DNA from: Rhodococcus triatomae
GTDB lineage: Bacteria > Actinomycetota > Actinomycetes > Mycobacteriales > Mycobacteriaceae
Direction of reading: 5' to 3'
DNA: 64,000 bases
Assembly (NCBI RefSeq): GCF_014217785.1
Contig: NZ_CP048814.1
Location: forward strand, 2,356,001 to 2,420,000
The translations under genes and the position numbers were made by a program. Shown here one piece after another: positions 53,389 through 61,750 of this stretch. The first letter of the stretch is position 1. Each line of letters begins with the position of its first letter. The notes beneath the pieces were generated by a model. The model searched no databases. It was given only the letters and a program-made list of their open reading frames with translations, and was not told the origin of the DNA.

Positions 53389-53476
53389 CCATCGGTCCCG
53401 GCGGTAGCACCCGCACCCGAGAACGGGAGGGTTGCTGCGGCGTCGACGAGCCAGGTCTCTCGGCCGCTCTGGATGG
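53389..53476 (-). promoter_or_regulatory. SAM-I riboswitch
   Basis: The minus strand reads CCATCC-AGAGCGGCCGAGAGACC, with the conserved AGAG and GAG kink-turn side, then GACGCCGCAGCAACC and, after the hairpin CCCG-TTCT-CGGG, GGGTGCTACC, closing with GATGG that pairs with the first CCATC (P1). The P2 arms CGGC/GCCG and the CAACC and GGTGCTA joints match the class I SAM aptamer. It sits 66 bp before the permease start, so high SAM should switch the operon off. The expression platform is not resolved. Confidence 0.85.
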
Positions 53477-53560
53477 CGTTCCGAACGCTAGACCAGCATC
53501 GGGTGGCACGTCGACAATTTGAATCAGCCTGGTGTCCAAACCGAAGCCGCACGTCGCATG

Positions 53561-53599
53561 CGAAACGACCCCGACCCGGTGGGGGTCGAGGTCGTTTCG
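53561..53599. terminator. Long hairpin between riboswitch leader and secreted-protein gene
   Basis: CGAAACGACCCCGACCC (53561-53577) pairs with GGGTCGAGGTCGTTTCG (53583-53599), with one C-A-type mismatch position. It lies 18 bp after the stop of the secreted-protein gene and likely ends its transcript. No T-run. Confidence 0.7.
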
Positions 53600-53617
53600 G
53601 TTGGGGTGGAGCGGGTG

Positions 53618-54334
53618 TCAGCTCCCGTTTCTGATCACCTGGGTGATGATGTCGGCGATGAATCCACTCGGGTCGTTGATGATCGACGATCCGGACGACC
53701 CGTTGGCGATGGGTCCGGACGAGCCGAATCCGGCGCCCTCGACACTGCCGACGACGGCCTCGCCGGCATTCTTGCCGCGAATCGTCGTGCAGACTCCGAT
53801 CGGATTCCAGGTCTGTTCGCCCCAGAGATCCGGTGTCATGGCGGCGCCGCTGTCGTGCACGGTGCCGACCTGTGCGTTGGCCGGAACCCGGTAGGTGATC
53901 TCGAAGACCGCCCGGTTGCTGCCATTGATGAGCCAGCCCAGCCCGGAGCTCACCGACGCCTTGCGGGTGTCCACGTTCACCGCCGGTGTGACGGCGGATC
54001 CGTTGACCGTGGCGGATTCGACGACGAATCCGGGCGGCGAATAGTCGGCGATTCCGCGCAGCAGCGGTGGGACACCCCTGGCCGTGGACACCGTCGTCCG
54101 GTAGGTGACGGTGCCGCCCGGCGCGACCGTGCCGTCGCCGAGGACCTCCTTGGTCAGCTGGATCCCGACCAGTCCTGCCGCCCCGTTCTGTACCCGGGTG
54201 GCGGAGGTTCCGCACGCCGTGTCGGCGGCGGCGACACCGCTTCCGACGGCGAGACCGCCGGTGAGAAGGGCCGCGACGGACAACGCCGCGGCACCCCGGC
54301 GGAGGGGTGAGAGGGCGCGTTGAGCTGAGGACAT
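53618..54334 (-). CDS. Secreted protein with Ig-like beta-sandwich (DUF11-like)
   Basis: A 238-residue protein with a signal peptide ([20 protein letters not shown], then cleavage near VAAADTA) and a domain with alternating strands such as [20 protein letters not shown], the beta-sandwich style of DUF11 or adhesin-like repeats, with [15 protein letters not shown]. The C-terminal part is Gly/Ser-rich. Two cysteines flank the domain. Surface exposed; function unknown. Confidence 0.75.
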   Translation of the reverse strand: MSSAQRALSPLRRGAAALSVAALLTGGLAVGSGVAAADTACGTSATRVQNGAAGLVGIQLTKEVLGDGTVAPGGTVTYRTTVSTARGVPPLLRGIADYSPPGFVVESATVNGSAVTPAVNVDTRKASVSSGLGWLINGSNRAVFEITYRVPANAQVGTVHDSGAAMTPDLWGEQTWNPIGVCTTIRGKNAGEAVVGSVEGAGFGSSGPIANGSSGSSIINDPSGFIADIITQVIRNGS

Positions 54335-54407
54335 GAACGACTCCGTTCGATGAGCGAGATCACCCCCGGCCCCGCGCCGGAAGTGAGGTGTGTCACATCA
54401 CAGAGTA

Positions 54408-54436
54408 TTTATACGGACACTTGTTCAACTGCACAA
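54408..54436 (-). promoter_or_regulatory. Promoter of the secreted-protein gene
   Basis: On the minus strand TTGTGC (54436-54431) and TATAAA (54413-54408) are 17 bp apart, about 75 bp before the start codon. ACTTGT and ACAAGT form a dyad over the -35 region, suggesting a regulator. Confidence 0.6.
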
Positions 54437-54531
54437 GTCCTGGCTCCGCAAGGTGTGCCTGCTGCGGGTTGCCGGTCTCCTGCCTGGGGAAATGCAGGGG
54501 GTCTTCGCGTGGAGGTACGGAAGGGGCCGGC

Positions 54532-55164
54532 TCAGTAGCCGGGTACGCGGAGAATCCGGAGCACCAGATCGGCGTTGATGTTGCCGAGTTCGTCGGGAGT
54601 GAACTCGCCGTCCGGCCGATACCAGCGGCAGATGTCGGCACACAGCGACATGATCGCCAGGCCTGCGACTCGCGGATCGTCCACCAGGAAGTCGCCACGA
54701 TCGATTCCCGCCTGCAACTCGCGCAGTGTCACGAGGCGGATCTGCCGTCGGATCTCCGATACCGCCTCGCGGTGCTCGGGGGTGAGATGCCGGCGTTCGT
54801 ACTGCGCGATCCGGGCCCGCTGGTACTTCGTGGCGTGTACCTTGCTGAACTCCCTGACCAGCGCCCGGATCCGATCGACCGGCTCGGTGTGGGCCTCGAC
54901 CGCGTCCGTGACGATCGCGAGTGAGCGTTCGGTGGATCGAAGGATGAGCCGGAACAGCAACTCTTCCTTCGATGGGAAGTGCACGTAGAGCGCCGCCGGA
55001 CTCATGCCCGCGCGGGTGGAGATGTCGCGGGTACGGGTGGCCTCGTATCCCACATCGGAGAACAGGTCGGTGGCCGCCCGCAGTAGCCGGTCCTCGGAGC
55101 TCGCCTCCTCGGAGGTCTCCGGTGCCGATCCCGTGGAGGTGGTGTCGGCAGGTGTTGCTCCCAT
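54532..55164 (-). CDS. TetR-family regulator, KstR2-like group
   Basis: A 210-residue TetR repressor: DLFSDVGYEATRTRDISTRA followed by GMSPAALYVHFPSKEELLFR, and a ligand domain with LAIMSLCADICRWYRPDGEF, a signature of actinobacterial TetR proteins that sense acyl-CoAs (KstR2 type). It is divergent from the Liv-type ABC importer, whose promoter carries an AGCAAGCGCT half-site of the KstR2-type motif. The likely role is inducible repression of that importer. Confidence 0.86.
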   Translation of the reverse strand: MGATPADTTSTGSAPETSEEASSEDRLLRAATDLFSDVGYEATRTRDISTRAGMSPAALYVHFPSKEELLFRLILRSTERSLAIVTDAVEAHTEPVDRIRALVREFSKVHATKYQRARIAQYERRHLTPEHREAVSEIRRQIRLVTLRELQAGIDRGDFLVDDPRVAGLAIMSLCADICRWYRPDGEFTPDELGNINADLVLRILRVPGY

Positions 55165-55244
55165 CGTGATCCTCTCCCCGCGTACGTAGGTCGCCGCACC
55201 GCCGCCGATGCACCTCGCACACTACCTGCGGTGTCGATTCGTGA

Positions 55245-55290
55245 TTGACATCACAACCTACGTCGAGCACACTAAGCAAGCGCTCACCCA
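55245..55290 (+). promoter_or_regulatory. Promoter and TetR operator of the Liv-type ABC operon
   Basis: TTGACA (55245-55250) and CACACT (55268-55273) are 17 bp apart. AGCAAGCGCTCACC overlaps the downstream side and matches most of the KstR2-type motif AnCAAGnnCTTGnT, with the 3' half degenerate. The site fits repression by the divergent TetR. Confidence 0.55.
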
Positions 55291-55341
55291 CCTGAGGCGA
55301 GTGTCAACTCTCTGTATGCGGAGCGTGTCCCGAGACGAGGA

Positions 55342-56142
55342 GTGACCCCATGTCCGAACCCGAACCGGACTCGAGCGAATCGGTTTTTCGCGTTGTCTTC
55401 GATCACCGTGGCCTTCGGCGGCATCGTCGCCCTGTCCGACGTCAGCGTGTCCGTACGGCCCGGCGAGGTCCTGGGCGTGATCGGTCCGAACGGCGCGGGC
55501 AAGACCACCCTGTTCAACGTCGCGTGCGGATTCGTGACCCCGAAATCCGGGACGGTCACCCGGTTCGGACGGGCGATTCCCCGGCACCGCCCGCACGGGC
55601 TGGCCGCGCTGGGAATGGGGCGCACACTGCAGGGGCTCGGACTCTTCGATCGGATGACCGTGCTGGACAACGTGATGATCGGTGCGGACCGCCTCGCCAG
55701 GGCCGGGTTCTTCACCGGCCTCCTCGGCCTGCCCGCCGGTGCGGCGGACGACCGCGCGGTGCGTGAACGGGCGATGGAGGTGCTCACCGAGCTGCGGGTG
55801 GACGCCTACGCGGACCGACTGCCTCCGAGCCTGCCCTACGCGGTGCGCAAGCGCGTCGCCCTCGCGCGGGCGCTGGTGGGCCGCCCCAGCCTGTTGCTGC
55901 TGGACGAGCCTGCGTCCGGACTGTCGGGTGACGAGATGGACGAGCTCGGTGAGCTCATCCGCGGTCTCACCGAGTCGATGTCGGTGATGCTGGTCGAGCA
56001 CCACATGGATCTCGTGATGAGTGTGTGCGACCGCCTCGTCGTACTCGATTTCGGCAAGGTGATCGCTTCCGGGGCACCGGACGACGTACGCGAGGATCCG
56101 GCCGTGCTGGCCGCCTACCTCGGAAACGAGGTGACCGCATGA
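55342..56142 (+). CDS. livG: Branched-chain amino acid-type ABC ATPase (LivG), with probable N-terminal frameshift
   Basis: From FALSSITVAFGGIVALSDVS on this is a standard LivG-like ATPase: Walker A IGPNGAGKTT, signature-region LPYAVRKRVALARAL, Walker B LLLLDEPASGL, H-loop VEHHMD. The signature LSGGQ is degenerate (LPYAVRK). The best ribosome site (GAGGAG) belongs to ATG 55350, which reads MSEPEPDSSESVFR in a different frame; losing one base from the T5 run at 55384-55388 would join MSEPEPDSSESV to FALSSIT. As sequenced, a GTG at 55342 opens the long frame but is badly spaced. About 265 residues either way. Confidence 0.83.
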   Translation: MTPCPNPNRTRANRFFALSSITVAFGGIVALSDVSVSVRPGEVLGVIGPNGAGKTTLFNVACGFVTPKSGTVTRFGRAIPRHRPHGLAALGMGRTLQGLGLFDRMTVLDNVMIGADRLARAGFFTGLLGLPAGAADDRAVRERAMEVLTELRVDAYADRLPPSLPYAVRKRVALARALVGRPSLLLLDEPASGLSGDEMDELGELIRGLTESMSVMLVEHHMDLVMSVCDRLVVLDFGKVIASGAPDDVREDPAVLAAYLGNEVTA

Positions 56143-56870
56143 CCGCCACCACTGGTACCCGGGCCGCTCTCGAGATCGAAGGGCTGACGGTGCGGTACGG
56201 GCCGATCACCGCTCTCGGTGACGTCCGGATGAGTGTTCCCGAGGGAGCTGTCACGGCGATTCTCGGGGCCAACGGGGCCGGAAAGACCACCCTGCTGCGC
56301 ACGATCTCCGGTCTGCTGACACCGGTTGCCGGCAGTATCCGGATGGGGGGACGCGAACTGGTCGGTGTCCCTGCCGAGCGGATGTCGAGGCGGGGGATGT
56401 CGCACGTCCCCGAGGGACGCGGCGTCATCGCCGAGATGACCGTCGAGGAGAATCTCCGACTGGGCGCGCTGGGGCGCTACCCGGCGGCACCGCCGGTGAG
56501 TCTCGACGACGTGTACACTATGTTCCCCTCTCTGGATCAGCGTCGAAAGGCCGAGGCGCACACACTGTCCGGTGGAGAACGGCAGATGCTGGTGATCGGG
56601 CGGGCCCTGATGGCGACGCCGTCGCTACTCCTTCTCGACGAACCGTCGTTGGGTCTGGCGCCGCTGATCGTCGAGCAGATCTTCGATGCCCTGCGCCGCC
56701 TCGTCGAGAGCCGCGGTCTGACCGTCGTCCTCGTCGAACAGAACGCCCGAAGCGCATTGTCGATCGCCGAGCACGCGGTGGTGCTCGAACTCGGGAAGGT
56801 GGCGCTCCAGGGCACCGGATCCGAACTCGTCGACGACGAACAACTCCGCCACGCCTACCTCGGATTCTGA
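56139..56870 (+). CDS. livF: Branched-chain amino acid-type ABC ATPase (LivF)
   Basis: A 243-residue ATPase: Walker A LGANGAGKTT, Q-loop region HVPEGRGVIAEMTVEENLRL (typical of LivF), signature LSGGERQMLVIGRALM, Walker B LLLLDEPSLGLAP. It starts in an ATGA overlap with the livG stop. Together with livG it energises the two permeases. Confidence 0.93.
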   Translation: MTATTGTRAALEIEGLTVRYGPITALGDVRMSVPEGAVTAILGANGAGKTTLLRTISGLLTPVAGSIRMGGRELVGVPAERMSRRGMSHVPEGRGVIAEMTVEENLRLGALGRYPAAPPVSLDDVYTMFPSLDQRRKAEAHTLSGGERQMLVIGRALMATPSLLLLDEPSLGLAPLIVEQIFDALRRLVESRGLTVVLVEQNARSALSIAEHAVVLELGKVALQGTGSELVDDEQLRHAYLGF

Positions 56871-56945
56871 CGACTCCCTCGAGTTCGAGCCGTCACGAAT
56901 ATCTCGGAACCACAGCGAATTCGGACACCGAAAGGACGAATCTCG

Positions 56946-57824
56946 GTGCAACAACTACTCACCATTCTCATCAACGGCGTGACGTCGGGGATGATCTACG
57001 CGGCGTTCGCGCTCGCGCTCGTACTGATCTGGCGATCGACGCGGATAGTCAACTTCGCTCAGGCGCCGATGGCGATGGTCACCACCTACATCGCGCTCGT
57101 GGTCATCGACGCCGGATACTCGTACTGGGTCGGCTTCGGTGCCGCGCTGGTGTGCGGCTTCGTGCTCGGCGCGGCCGTCGAGCGCCTGGTCGTCCGGTAC
57201 GTCGACAACTCCCGGCCGATGAACCCGGTGATCCTCACCCTCGGCCTGTTCATCATCCTCCACGCGCTGGCGGCCCTCGTCTTCGGGAACCAGTTCCGGT
57301 CCTTCCCTGCACCGTTCGGGCTGACCGGGCAACAGATCGGAGGAATGGACGTCGCGATCACCGGCTTCGACCTCTTCAAGATCGTTGCGGTACTGGTGGT
57401 CCTGGGGCTGCTCGTGCTCCTGTTCCGCTTCACGGATCTGGGACTGAAGATGAGGGCGAGCGCTTTCCAGCCCGAGGTGGCCAGGCTCCTGGGCGTCCGG
57501 GTGGGTCGCATGCTCACGCTCGGATGGGCCCTCGCCGCGGTCGTCGGATCCGTCGCCGGCCTCCTCATCGCAGGCGGGTCGCTCGTGCACCCCGGTTACA
57601 TGGACTCCATCGTCGTGTTCGGTTTCGTCGCTGCGGTTCTCGGAGGGCTGGAAAGCCCGGGAGGTGCCGTCGTCGGGGGACTCGTGATGGGACTCGGGCT
57701 CAGCGCGGTGAGCGGCTACCTCGGGCAGAGCCTGGTGGCCTTCGCGGCCCTGGTGATCCTGATCCTGGTGTTGCTGCTCCGGCCCAGCGGACTGTTTGCA
57801 CAGACGGCGGCGAGGAAGGTCTGA
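56946..57824 (+). CDS. livH: Branched-chain amino acid-type ABC permease (LivH)
   Basis: A 292-residue permease with about eight helices; LLTILINGVTSGMIYAAFAL at the start, VNFAQAPMAMVTTYIAL and the coupling loop LGLKMRASAFQPEVARLLGV are LivH features. The final helices end in LLLRPSGLFAQ. GTG 56946 follows GGACGAATC with a 75-bp gap from livF. A 1-bp spacing separates it from livM. Confidence 0.92.
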   Translation: MQQLLTILINGVTSGMIYAAFALALVLIWRSTRIVNFAQAPMAMVTTYIALVVIDAGYSYWVGFGAALVCGFVLGAAVERLVVRYVDNSRPMNPVILTLGLFIILHALAALVFGNQFRSFPAPFGLTGQQIGGMDVAITGFDLFKIVAVLVVLGLLVLLFRFTDLGLKMRASAFQPEVARLLGVRVGRMLTLGWALAAVVGSVAGLLIAGGSLVHPGYMDSIVVFGFVAAVLGGLESPGGAVVGGLVMGLGLSAVSGYLGQSLVAFAALVILILVLLLRPSGLFAQTAARKV

Positions 57825-57825
57825 C

Positions 57826-58965
57826 ATGAGTACGAGATCCGATACGGTTGCCGGCTCCGACCCGAGACCGGCGGAGAATCCGGAGCCGGCCGGCGGTGTC
57901 CCCGTGCCGAAGCCGGGCCGTTGGGCGACGGCCGTCTCCACACCGATCCGCAGGCACCTGCTGCTCGCTGCGGCCGCACTGGTGGTGATCGCCCTCGTCC
58001 TGGAGAACACCAGCACGTTCCGGCAGAGTCAATTGACCTCCGTCGCCTATCTGGCCATCGCGGCGGCCGGCCTCACCGTGCTCACCGGCCTCAGTGGTCA
58101 GCTTTCGCTCGGGCACGGCGCATTCATGGCGGTCGGCGCCTACACCGCGGCTCTTCTGCTGCGGGGCAACGATTCCGCGTGGTCACTCCCATTCGCGGTC
58201 CTCGTCGCCGTACTGGTCAGCAGCCTCGTCGGTGTGGTGGTCGGCATGGCTGCGGCCCGGCTGCACGGCCCCTATCTGGCCGGCGCGACGCTCGCCCTCG
58301 CGGTGGCCGTCCCCGGCCTGGCGCTGTACTTCTCGGACCAACTGGGCGGCGAGCAGGGCATGATCGTCCCGTCTCCCAGCGTCCCGCCGGTGATCGATGA
58401 CGTGATGTACTTCCTCACCGGTAACGACCTGGGCTCCACCAAGTACCTCGCGTACTGGAGCTGGGCGGTGCTGCTCGTGGTGTTCGTCCTGCTCGCGAAC
58501 CTGTCGGCCGGCCGGATCGGCCGGCGTTGGCGAGCGGTGCGCGACGACGAGGTGGCCGCCGAGATCGCGGGTATCGACCTCGGCCGCGCCCGCATCCTGG
58601 CCTTCGTGATCAGCGCCGCGTGTGCCGGCGCCGGTGGTGCACTCATGGCGATGGCGTCCAGGATCGTCGCGCCGAGCGGGTTCACCCTGACGCTGTCGCT
58701 GACATTGTTGTCGGCGATCGTGATCGGAGGTCTGGGCACGTTGTCCGGTGCGCTGATCGGAGCTGCACTGCTCACCTACATACCTCCGGTGGTGACCAAT
58801 CTCGGATTGAACGCCGGGCTCAGCAGCCTTCAGGCCGCCGAACTCGCGCCGCTCGTCACCGGTGTCTTCACCGTGGTGGTGATTCTCTTCGCCCCACTGG
58901 GACTGATCGGTTCCTATCGCAGCTGGAGCGCCTCACGACGTCTCCGTGACAAAGGAGTGAAATGA
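57826..58965 (+). CDS. livM: Branched-chain amino acid-type ABC permease (LivM)
   Basis: A 379-residue permease with a longer cytosolic N-terminus (about 40 residues) and about nine helices. LivM features: LSGQLSLGHGAFMAVGAYTA and the coupling loop IGRRWRAVRDDEVAAEIAGI. Its stop overlaps the substrate-binding protein start by 4 bp. Confidence 0.92.
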   Translation: MSTRSDTVAGSDPRPAENPEPAGGVPVPKPGRWATAVSTPIRRHLLLAAAALVVIALVLENTSTFRQSQLTSVAYLAIAAAGLTVLTGLSGQLSLGHGAFMAVGAYTAALLLRGNDSAWSLPFAVLVAVLVSSLVGVVVGMAAARLHGPYLAGATLALAVAVPGLALYFSDQLGGEQGMIVPSPSVPPVIDDVMYFLTGNDLGSTKYLAYWSWAVLLVVFVLLANLSAGRIGRRWRAVRDDEVAAEIAGIDLGRARILAFVISAACAGAGGALMAMASRIVAPSGFTLTLSLTLLSAIVIGGLGTLSGALIGAALLTYIPPVVTNLGLNAGLSSLQAAELAPLVTGVFTVVVILFAPLGLIGSYRSWSASRRLRDKGVK

Positions 58966-60299
58966 CTAGTTGGAGAACGACGGCCGCACGCGGTGTCGCC
59001 GCGGCCGCGACCGCTGCGTTGCTGGTCTCGTGCGGCGCCGGTGGACGTGACGATCGGGAAAGCACGAGCGAGGGGTCGACGACAGGTGTCACCGACACGA
59101 CGGTGAAGGTGGGTGGACACTTCCCACTCACCGGTGTCGCCTCCCCGGGATACAGCGAGATCCCGAGCGGGGCACAGGCATACTTCGACTTCGTCAACGC
59201 TCAGGGCGGTGTCCACGGTCGCACGGTGGAGTACGTCGTCCGTGACGACGCCTACGACCCGACCACGACGTCTCAGGTCGTCAACGAACTGGTGCTCCAG
59301 GACGAGGTGTTCGCGATCCTCGGTGGGCTCGGCACCGCGACGCACAGCGCGGTCGTCGACTTCCTCAACGAGGAAGGGGTTCCGGACCTCTTCGTCTCCT
59401 CCGGCGCCACCATGTGGGGTGACGATCCGGGGAAGTACCCGAACACCTTCGGGTGGATGCCTGACTACGAGGTCGAGGGGAAGATCCTCGCCGACTGGGT
59501 GACCGAGAACCGGCCCGACGCGAAGGTGGGGTTGTTTCTCCAGGACGACGACCTGGGCCGTGACAGCGAGCGGGCGGTACGCGAGATCCTGGGCGACGAC
59601 ACGATCGTCTCGGTGGTGCGGTACACGTCCGGCAACACGGACGTGGCACCCCAGATCGCCCAGCTGAAAGCGGACGGTGCGGACCTGGTCATGGGCTTCA
59701 ACGTGCCCTCCTACACGGCTCTGAGCCAGTTGGTGTCGATGCGACTCAACTACGATCCCGAGTGGCTCTACGCTTCCATCGGCGCCGACATCCACCTCGT
59801 CGGTTCTCTGCTCTCGCGGTTCTCCGAGGGAGCGGTCAGTGGCGGTGGCCAGGTGCTCGACGGCCTGGTGTCACTCGAGTACATTCCCGGCGTCGATTCG
59901 CCGGGCAACGAGTGGACCGAACTCTGGCAGCGGATCTGGGCGGAGCACGGTAGTGATCAGCCGCTGACGAACTATCGAGTGATGGGGATGAGCCACGCGT
60001 ACACGTTCGTCCAGGCGTTGCAGGCTGCCGGGGAGAATCCCACGCGCGAGGGCATCGTCGCCGCCGTCCAGGACGTGGGTGCGGAGTTCGACGGGCCTCA
60101 GCACGCGCCGTTCCGGTACTCGTCCGAAAGCCATCTCGGTATGTCCGGCGCCACGGTGTTCACCGTGCGTGACGGCAGACGCGAGTACCTGACGCCCGTG
60201 TTGACCACCGACATCGGTGACGCCCCGATCGAGGAGTACGGCGAGGACGCCTCGACTCCGCCCGAAGGTGGCGTGCCGACCGAGGTTCCGGCACCGTAG
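58962..60299 (+). CDS. Branched-chain amino acid-type ABC substrate-binding lipoprotein (LivK family)
   Basis: A 445-residue lipoprotein: the leader RGVAAAATAALLVSC gives the lipidated Cys, followed by a linker and a periplasmic-binding type I fold (VGGHFPLTGVASPGYSEIPS, GLGTATHSAVVDFLNEEGVP, GLFLQDDDLGRDSERAVREI). Family 5 binders of this kind in rhodococci take amides, aromatic acids or amino acids; the KstR2-like regulator hints at a carboxylic acid or CoA-pathway compound. A perfect hairpin terminator follows. Confidence 0.9.
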   Translation: MTSWRTTAARGVAAAATAALLVSCGAGGRDDRESTSEGSTTGVTDTTVKVGGHFPLTGVASPGYSEIPSGAQAYFDFVNAQGGVHGRTVEYVVRDDAYDPTTTSQVVNELVLQDEVFAILGGLGTATHSAVVDFLNEEGVPDLFVSSGATMWGDDPGKYPNTFGWMPDYEVEGKILADWVTENRPDAKVGLFLQDDDLGRDSERAVREILGDDTIVSVVRYTSGNTDVAPQIAQLKADGADLVMGFNVPSYTALSQLVSMRLNYDPEWLYASIGADIHLVGSLLSRFSEGAVSGGGQVLDGLVSLEYIPGVDSPGNEWTELWQRIWAEHGSDQPLTNYRVMGMSHAYTFVQALQAAGENPTREGIVAAVQDVGAEFDGPQHAPFRYSSESHLGMSGATVFTVRDGRREYLTPVLTTDIGDAPIEEYGEDASTPPEGGVPTEVPAP

Positions 60300-60321
60300 C
60301 CGCCGCTCCCACCGAGTGGCT

Positions 60322-60364
60322 CCCGGCCGCGTCGGTCCCGATGAGGGGCACCGACGCGGCCGGG
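60322..60364 (+). terminator. Hairpin terminator of the Liv-type operon
   Basis: CCCGGCCGCGTCGGT (60322-60336) pairs perfectly with ACCGACGCGGCCGGG (60350-60364) across a 13-base loop, followed by TTCT. It lies 22 bp after the binding-protein stop. Confidence 0.85.
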
Positions 60365-60384
60365 TTCTGCGGCCGTGCGGTTCG

Positions 60385-60993
60385 ATGGGAGCCATGCTGC
60401 CACGCACCACTGTCGTGTTCTTCGGGGATTCCTTCGTCGCGGGGATCGGGGATCCGTCGGGGCTCGGTTGGACGACGCGTCTGACCGCGGACCGCGCCGG
60501 TGAATCGATCGACCTGACGGCCTACAACCTCGGTATACGGAGAAATACCTCGTCCGACGTGCGAGACCGCTGGGAACGCGAGCTGTCCGCGCGTGAACTC
60601 CCGGGTAGCGCGAGCCGGATCGTCCTGTCGTTCGGCGTGAACGACTGTGTCGCGGAGGACGGATGCGTCCGCGTGCCGGCCGCCACCTCCGTCCGCAACC
60701 TCGAGTCGATTGTCTGTCGGGCCGGAGAATGCGGGCTTCCTGTGATGTTCGTGGGGCCGCCGCCTGTCGCCGATACCGAGATCAACGCCCGGCTCGAGGC
60801 GGCGGACAAGGCTCTCCTCGACGTTGCTCGGGATGCCGGGGCGGCGGCGACTTCGGTGTTCGGCGACCTTCTCCGGGACGAGATCTGGATGGAGGAGGTG
60901 CGCGCGGGCGACGGCGCCCACCCGGGCGCCGAGGGGTACCGGCGCTTTGCCGACCTCGTGCGACCTACGTGGAGCCGGTGGTTGGCCGAGTAG
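60385..60993 (+). CDS. SGNH/GDSL-family hydrolase
   Basis: A 202-residue esterase/lipase fold: block I VFFGDSFVAGIGDPSGLGW with the nucleophile Ser in GDS, block III-like FGVNDC (Asn of the oxyanion hole) and the C-terminal DGAHPGAEGYRRFA with the catalytic Asp-His pair. No signal peptide, so cytosolic. Starts: ATG 60385, or ATG 60394 three codons later with GGGAG close by. Substrate unknown. Confidence 0.85.
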   Translation: MGAMLPRTTVVFFGDSFVAGIGDPSGLGWTTRLTADRAGESIDLTAYNLGIRRNTSSDVRDRWERELSARELPGSASRIVLSFGVNDCVAEDGCVRVPAATSVRNLESIVCRAGECGLPVMFVGPPPVADTEINARLEAADKALLDVARDAGAAATSVFGDLLRDEIWMEEVRAGDGAHPGAEGYRRFADLVRPTWSRWLAE

Positions 60994-61059
60994 GTCGCCG
61001 GGTGGTGCTCGCGTGGCAGGGTGGGCCCGGACAGGCGCGGAATATACTGCGGGAATCGT

Positions 61060-61647
61060 TCATTCGACGGTTCCTTCGGTGTCCAGGAATGCACGGCCAC
61101 GGGGCGAGATCCGGTAGCCCACAGTCAGGCTGTGGGTCAGCCCGAGATTCTTCAGCGATCTGATCCTGCGCTTCATCCTGGCCAGATCCGGCTCGTCGAC
61201 CTGGGCCGCGATATCCGCGGCACGCCGGCCTTCGTGGGCGGCGATGTGCCGCAGTACCGTACGAGTCCACGGTGAGTCGGCGCGGGTGTCGAGACGATCG
61301 AGCGCCGACGAGAGATTCTCGCGGTCGCCCTGTCCGAGGTCCGTGTCGCGGCTCAGATCGTCTCTCGGGTCCGCCCCGGCGTAACTGACCTGGATACGGA
61401 ACAGCGGATCCGTGGCGCTGCCGTGAAAGGACGCCCGCAGCCGCGCCAGCGAGCCCTCGCCCGCGGCGCGGGCCGATTCCTCGGTGAGCTCGTCGGGCTC
61501 GATCTCTTCCACAGCATCGACCCGAATCACGCCCGCCGAGCTGTGAATCGTGGTTCCGGGCGAGACTCGGGCCACCCGCCAGCGCCGGTAGACCGTCGTG
61601 ACGGTTCCGGCTGCGATCGCCCGGGCGACGGCATCGGTGAACAGCAC
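61060..61647 (-). CDS. ASCH-like domain with C-terminal winged helix, hypothetical
   Basis: A 195-residue protein. The N-terminal half (LFTDAVARAIAAGTVTTVYR, TTIHSSAGVIRVDAVEEIEP) resembles ASCH/PUA-like RNA-binding folds, and the C-terminal half (TVLRHIAAHEGRRAADIAAQ followed by DLARMKRRIRSLKNLGLTHS) looks like a winged helix ending in YRISPRGRAFL. The combination suggests nucleic acid binding. GTG 61647 is chosen; an upstream ATG at 61728 adds a low-similarity extension. Divergent from the DUF222-HNH gene. Confidence 0.68.
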   Translation of the reverse strand: MLFTDAVARAIAAGTVTTVYRRWRVARVSPGTTIHSSAGVIRVDAVEEIEPDELTEESARAAGEGSLARLRASFHGSATDPLFRIQVSYAGADPRDDLSRDTDLGQGDRENLSSALDRLDTRADSPWTRTVLRHIAAHEGRRAADIAAQVDEPDLARMKRRIRSLKNLGLTHSLTVGYRISPRGRAFLDTEGTVE

Positions 61648-61750
61648 GTCTGAAACGTACCTCGCGATGACCCAGCGCGTGGGTCGGGAACTCGCCGATG
61701 GGTGTGCACGAGACCTTGTTTCGAACATTCTTTCGAGGTAATGTTCGTGT

